From contig JAOUGG010000207.1 in assembly GCA_029857855.1 (NCBI GenBank), positions 1 through 5,757 on the forward strand: 5,757 bases of DNA, given 5' to 3'. The position numbers and the translations under genes were made by a program. The notes beneath the pieces were generated by a model. The model was not told where the DNA came from. It was given only the letters and a program-made list of their open reading frames with translations, and searched no databases. This DNA comes from Acidimicrobiia bacterium. Lineage in GTDB: Bacteria > Actinomycetota > Acidimicrobiia > Acidimicrobiales > SZUA-35. The first letter of the stretch is position 1. Each line of letters opens with the position of its first letter. Positions 5,348 to 5,757 of the stretch are shown piece after piece.

Positions 5348-5757
5348 GCAGTGATCTGAACAGAGGCAACGGAACCGGCGGCGACGATCACGGCGACGGC
5401 GGCCGCTACGAGTATCCGTTCCCCATGCCCTCCGAGGAGGACGTGGCCTACGCCGATGGTGCGATCGACGGCCGGCCGGCCGGTGTGCCCTCGTCGTACG
5501 ATCGGGGAAAATCTGTTCGCTGGACGCCGGAGGCCATCTCGGAGGTCCAGGCCCTGTCGCGGCTCGGGCGCTATCAGATCCGCGGGCTCAACACCTTCAA
5601 CTCCCGGTTCCCGACCTTCGACGATCTCACGTTCGTACCGGCCTCGATGACCCGTCTCCCGCTGGAGGGGTACCGGGAGAGCTGCGACACCCGCACCGTG
5701 CTCGGCGATCGGCCCGGTCTCGTCGAGCGGCCGCTCGAGTTGAACATCCCGATCTAC
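5332..5757 (+). CDS. glxD: GlxD/MgsC-type FMN-binding glutamate-synthase-like subunit, N-terminal part (3' end outside window)
   Basis: The frame is open from ATG 5332 to the window edge, giving 142 residues of a protein that is usually about 440 aa. An Asp/Gly-rich start (residues about 2-24) is followed by W-T-P-E-A-I-S-E-V-Q-A-L-S-R-L-G (64-79). Then comes Y-Q-I-R-G-L-N-T-F-N-S-R-F-P-T-F-D-D-L-T-F (81-101) and P-A-S-M-T-R-L-P-L-E-G-Y-R-E (103-116). This is the characteristic N-terminus of GltB-like FMN proteins of the GlxD type. The family carries FMN and an Fe-S cluster and performs the reductive or transfer step on 2-oxoglutarate/glutamate. The FMN and cluster residues lie beyond the window, so catalytic integrity cannot be judged. 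AGGGA (5318-5322) is 9 bp upstream of the start. The 16-bp overlap with glxC indicates coupled translation. The low-complexity acidic leader is the least certain part; the next in-frame ATG is at 5425. Confidence 0.9.
   Translation, partial: MADDLSSDLNRGNGTGGDDHGDGGRYEYPFPMPSEEDVAYADGAIDGRPAGVPSSYDRGKSVRWTPEAISEVQALSRLGRYQIRGLNTFNSRFPTFDDLTFVPASMTRLPLEGYRESCDTRTVLGDRPGLVERPLELNIPIY

Overview
This is a GC-rich, gene-dense bacterial chromosome segment. Third codon positions are mostly G or C and there are no insertion sequences, tRNA/rRNA genes or CRISPR repeats. Codon use and protein style look actinobacterial (Actinomycetota, possibly Acidimicrobiia), but this is an impression that no marker gene in the window can confirm.

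Layout. The window opens with the last 56 codons of a malate/lactate dehydrogenase (1-171, +). Seven bases later, and convergent with it, ends a GntR/FCD-type transcription factor gene (179-850, -). Divergent from that regulator is a RidA-superfamily gene (915-1316, +). After a 149-bp intergenic region come a 12-TM APC-type amino acid/amine permease (1466-2890, +) and a 215-aa protein of unknown family (2887-3534, +). These two overlap at ATGA and are probably one operon. After a further 108 bp begins an operon of three glutamate-synthase-like subunits: GlxB/MgsA-type glutamine amidotransferase (3643-4623), GlxC/MgsB-type GXGXG beta-helix protein (4640-5347) and the start of the GlxD/MgsC-type FMN protein (5332 to the window edge). 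In other bacteria these three polypeptides form N-methylglutamate synthase or an uncharacterised close relative; each matches a separate part of glutamate synthase GltB.

How the parts connect. The strongest new signal is regulatory. A 16-bp element containing the palindrome CTGWATWCAG occurs in exactly the three intergenic regions: between gntR and ridA, before the permease, and before glxB. Two copies are identical over 16 bp and the third matches 14 of 16. In front of glxB and gntR it overlaps a likely -10 box in the same register. The simplest reading is one local regulon. The GntR/FCD protein would sense a small carboxylate or glutamyl metabolite and repress itself, the RidA-like protein, the importer with its partner, and the GlxBCD enzyme. 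The pathway would then import an amine or amino acid and pass its amino group into, or build it onto, glutamate. The substrate is not determined by the sequence. Methylamine is the precedent for GlxBCD relatives, but the dehydrogenase and gamma-glutamylmethylamide synthetase genes that would prove it are not in the window.

The dehydrogenase at the left edge is probably housekeeping and outside the regulon. No gene-free stretch exceeds 150 bp.
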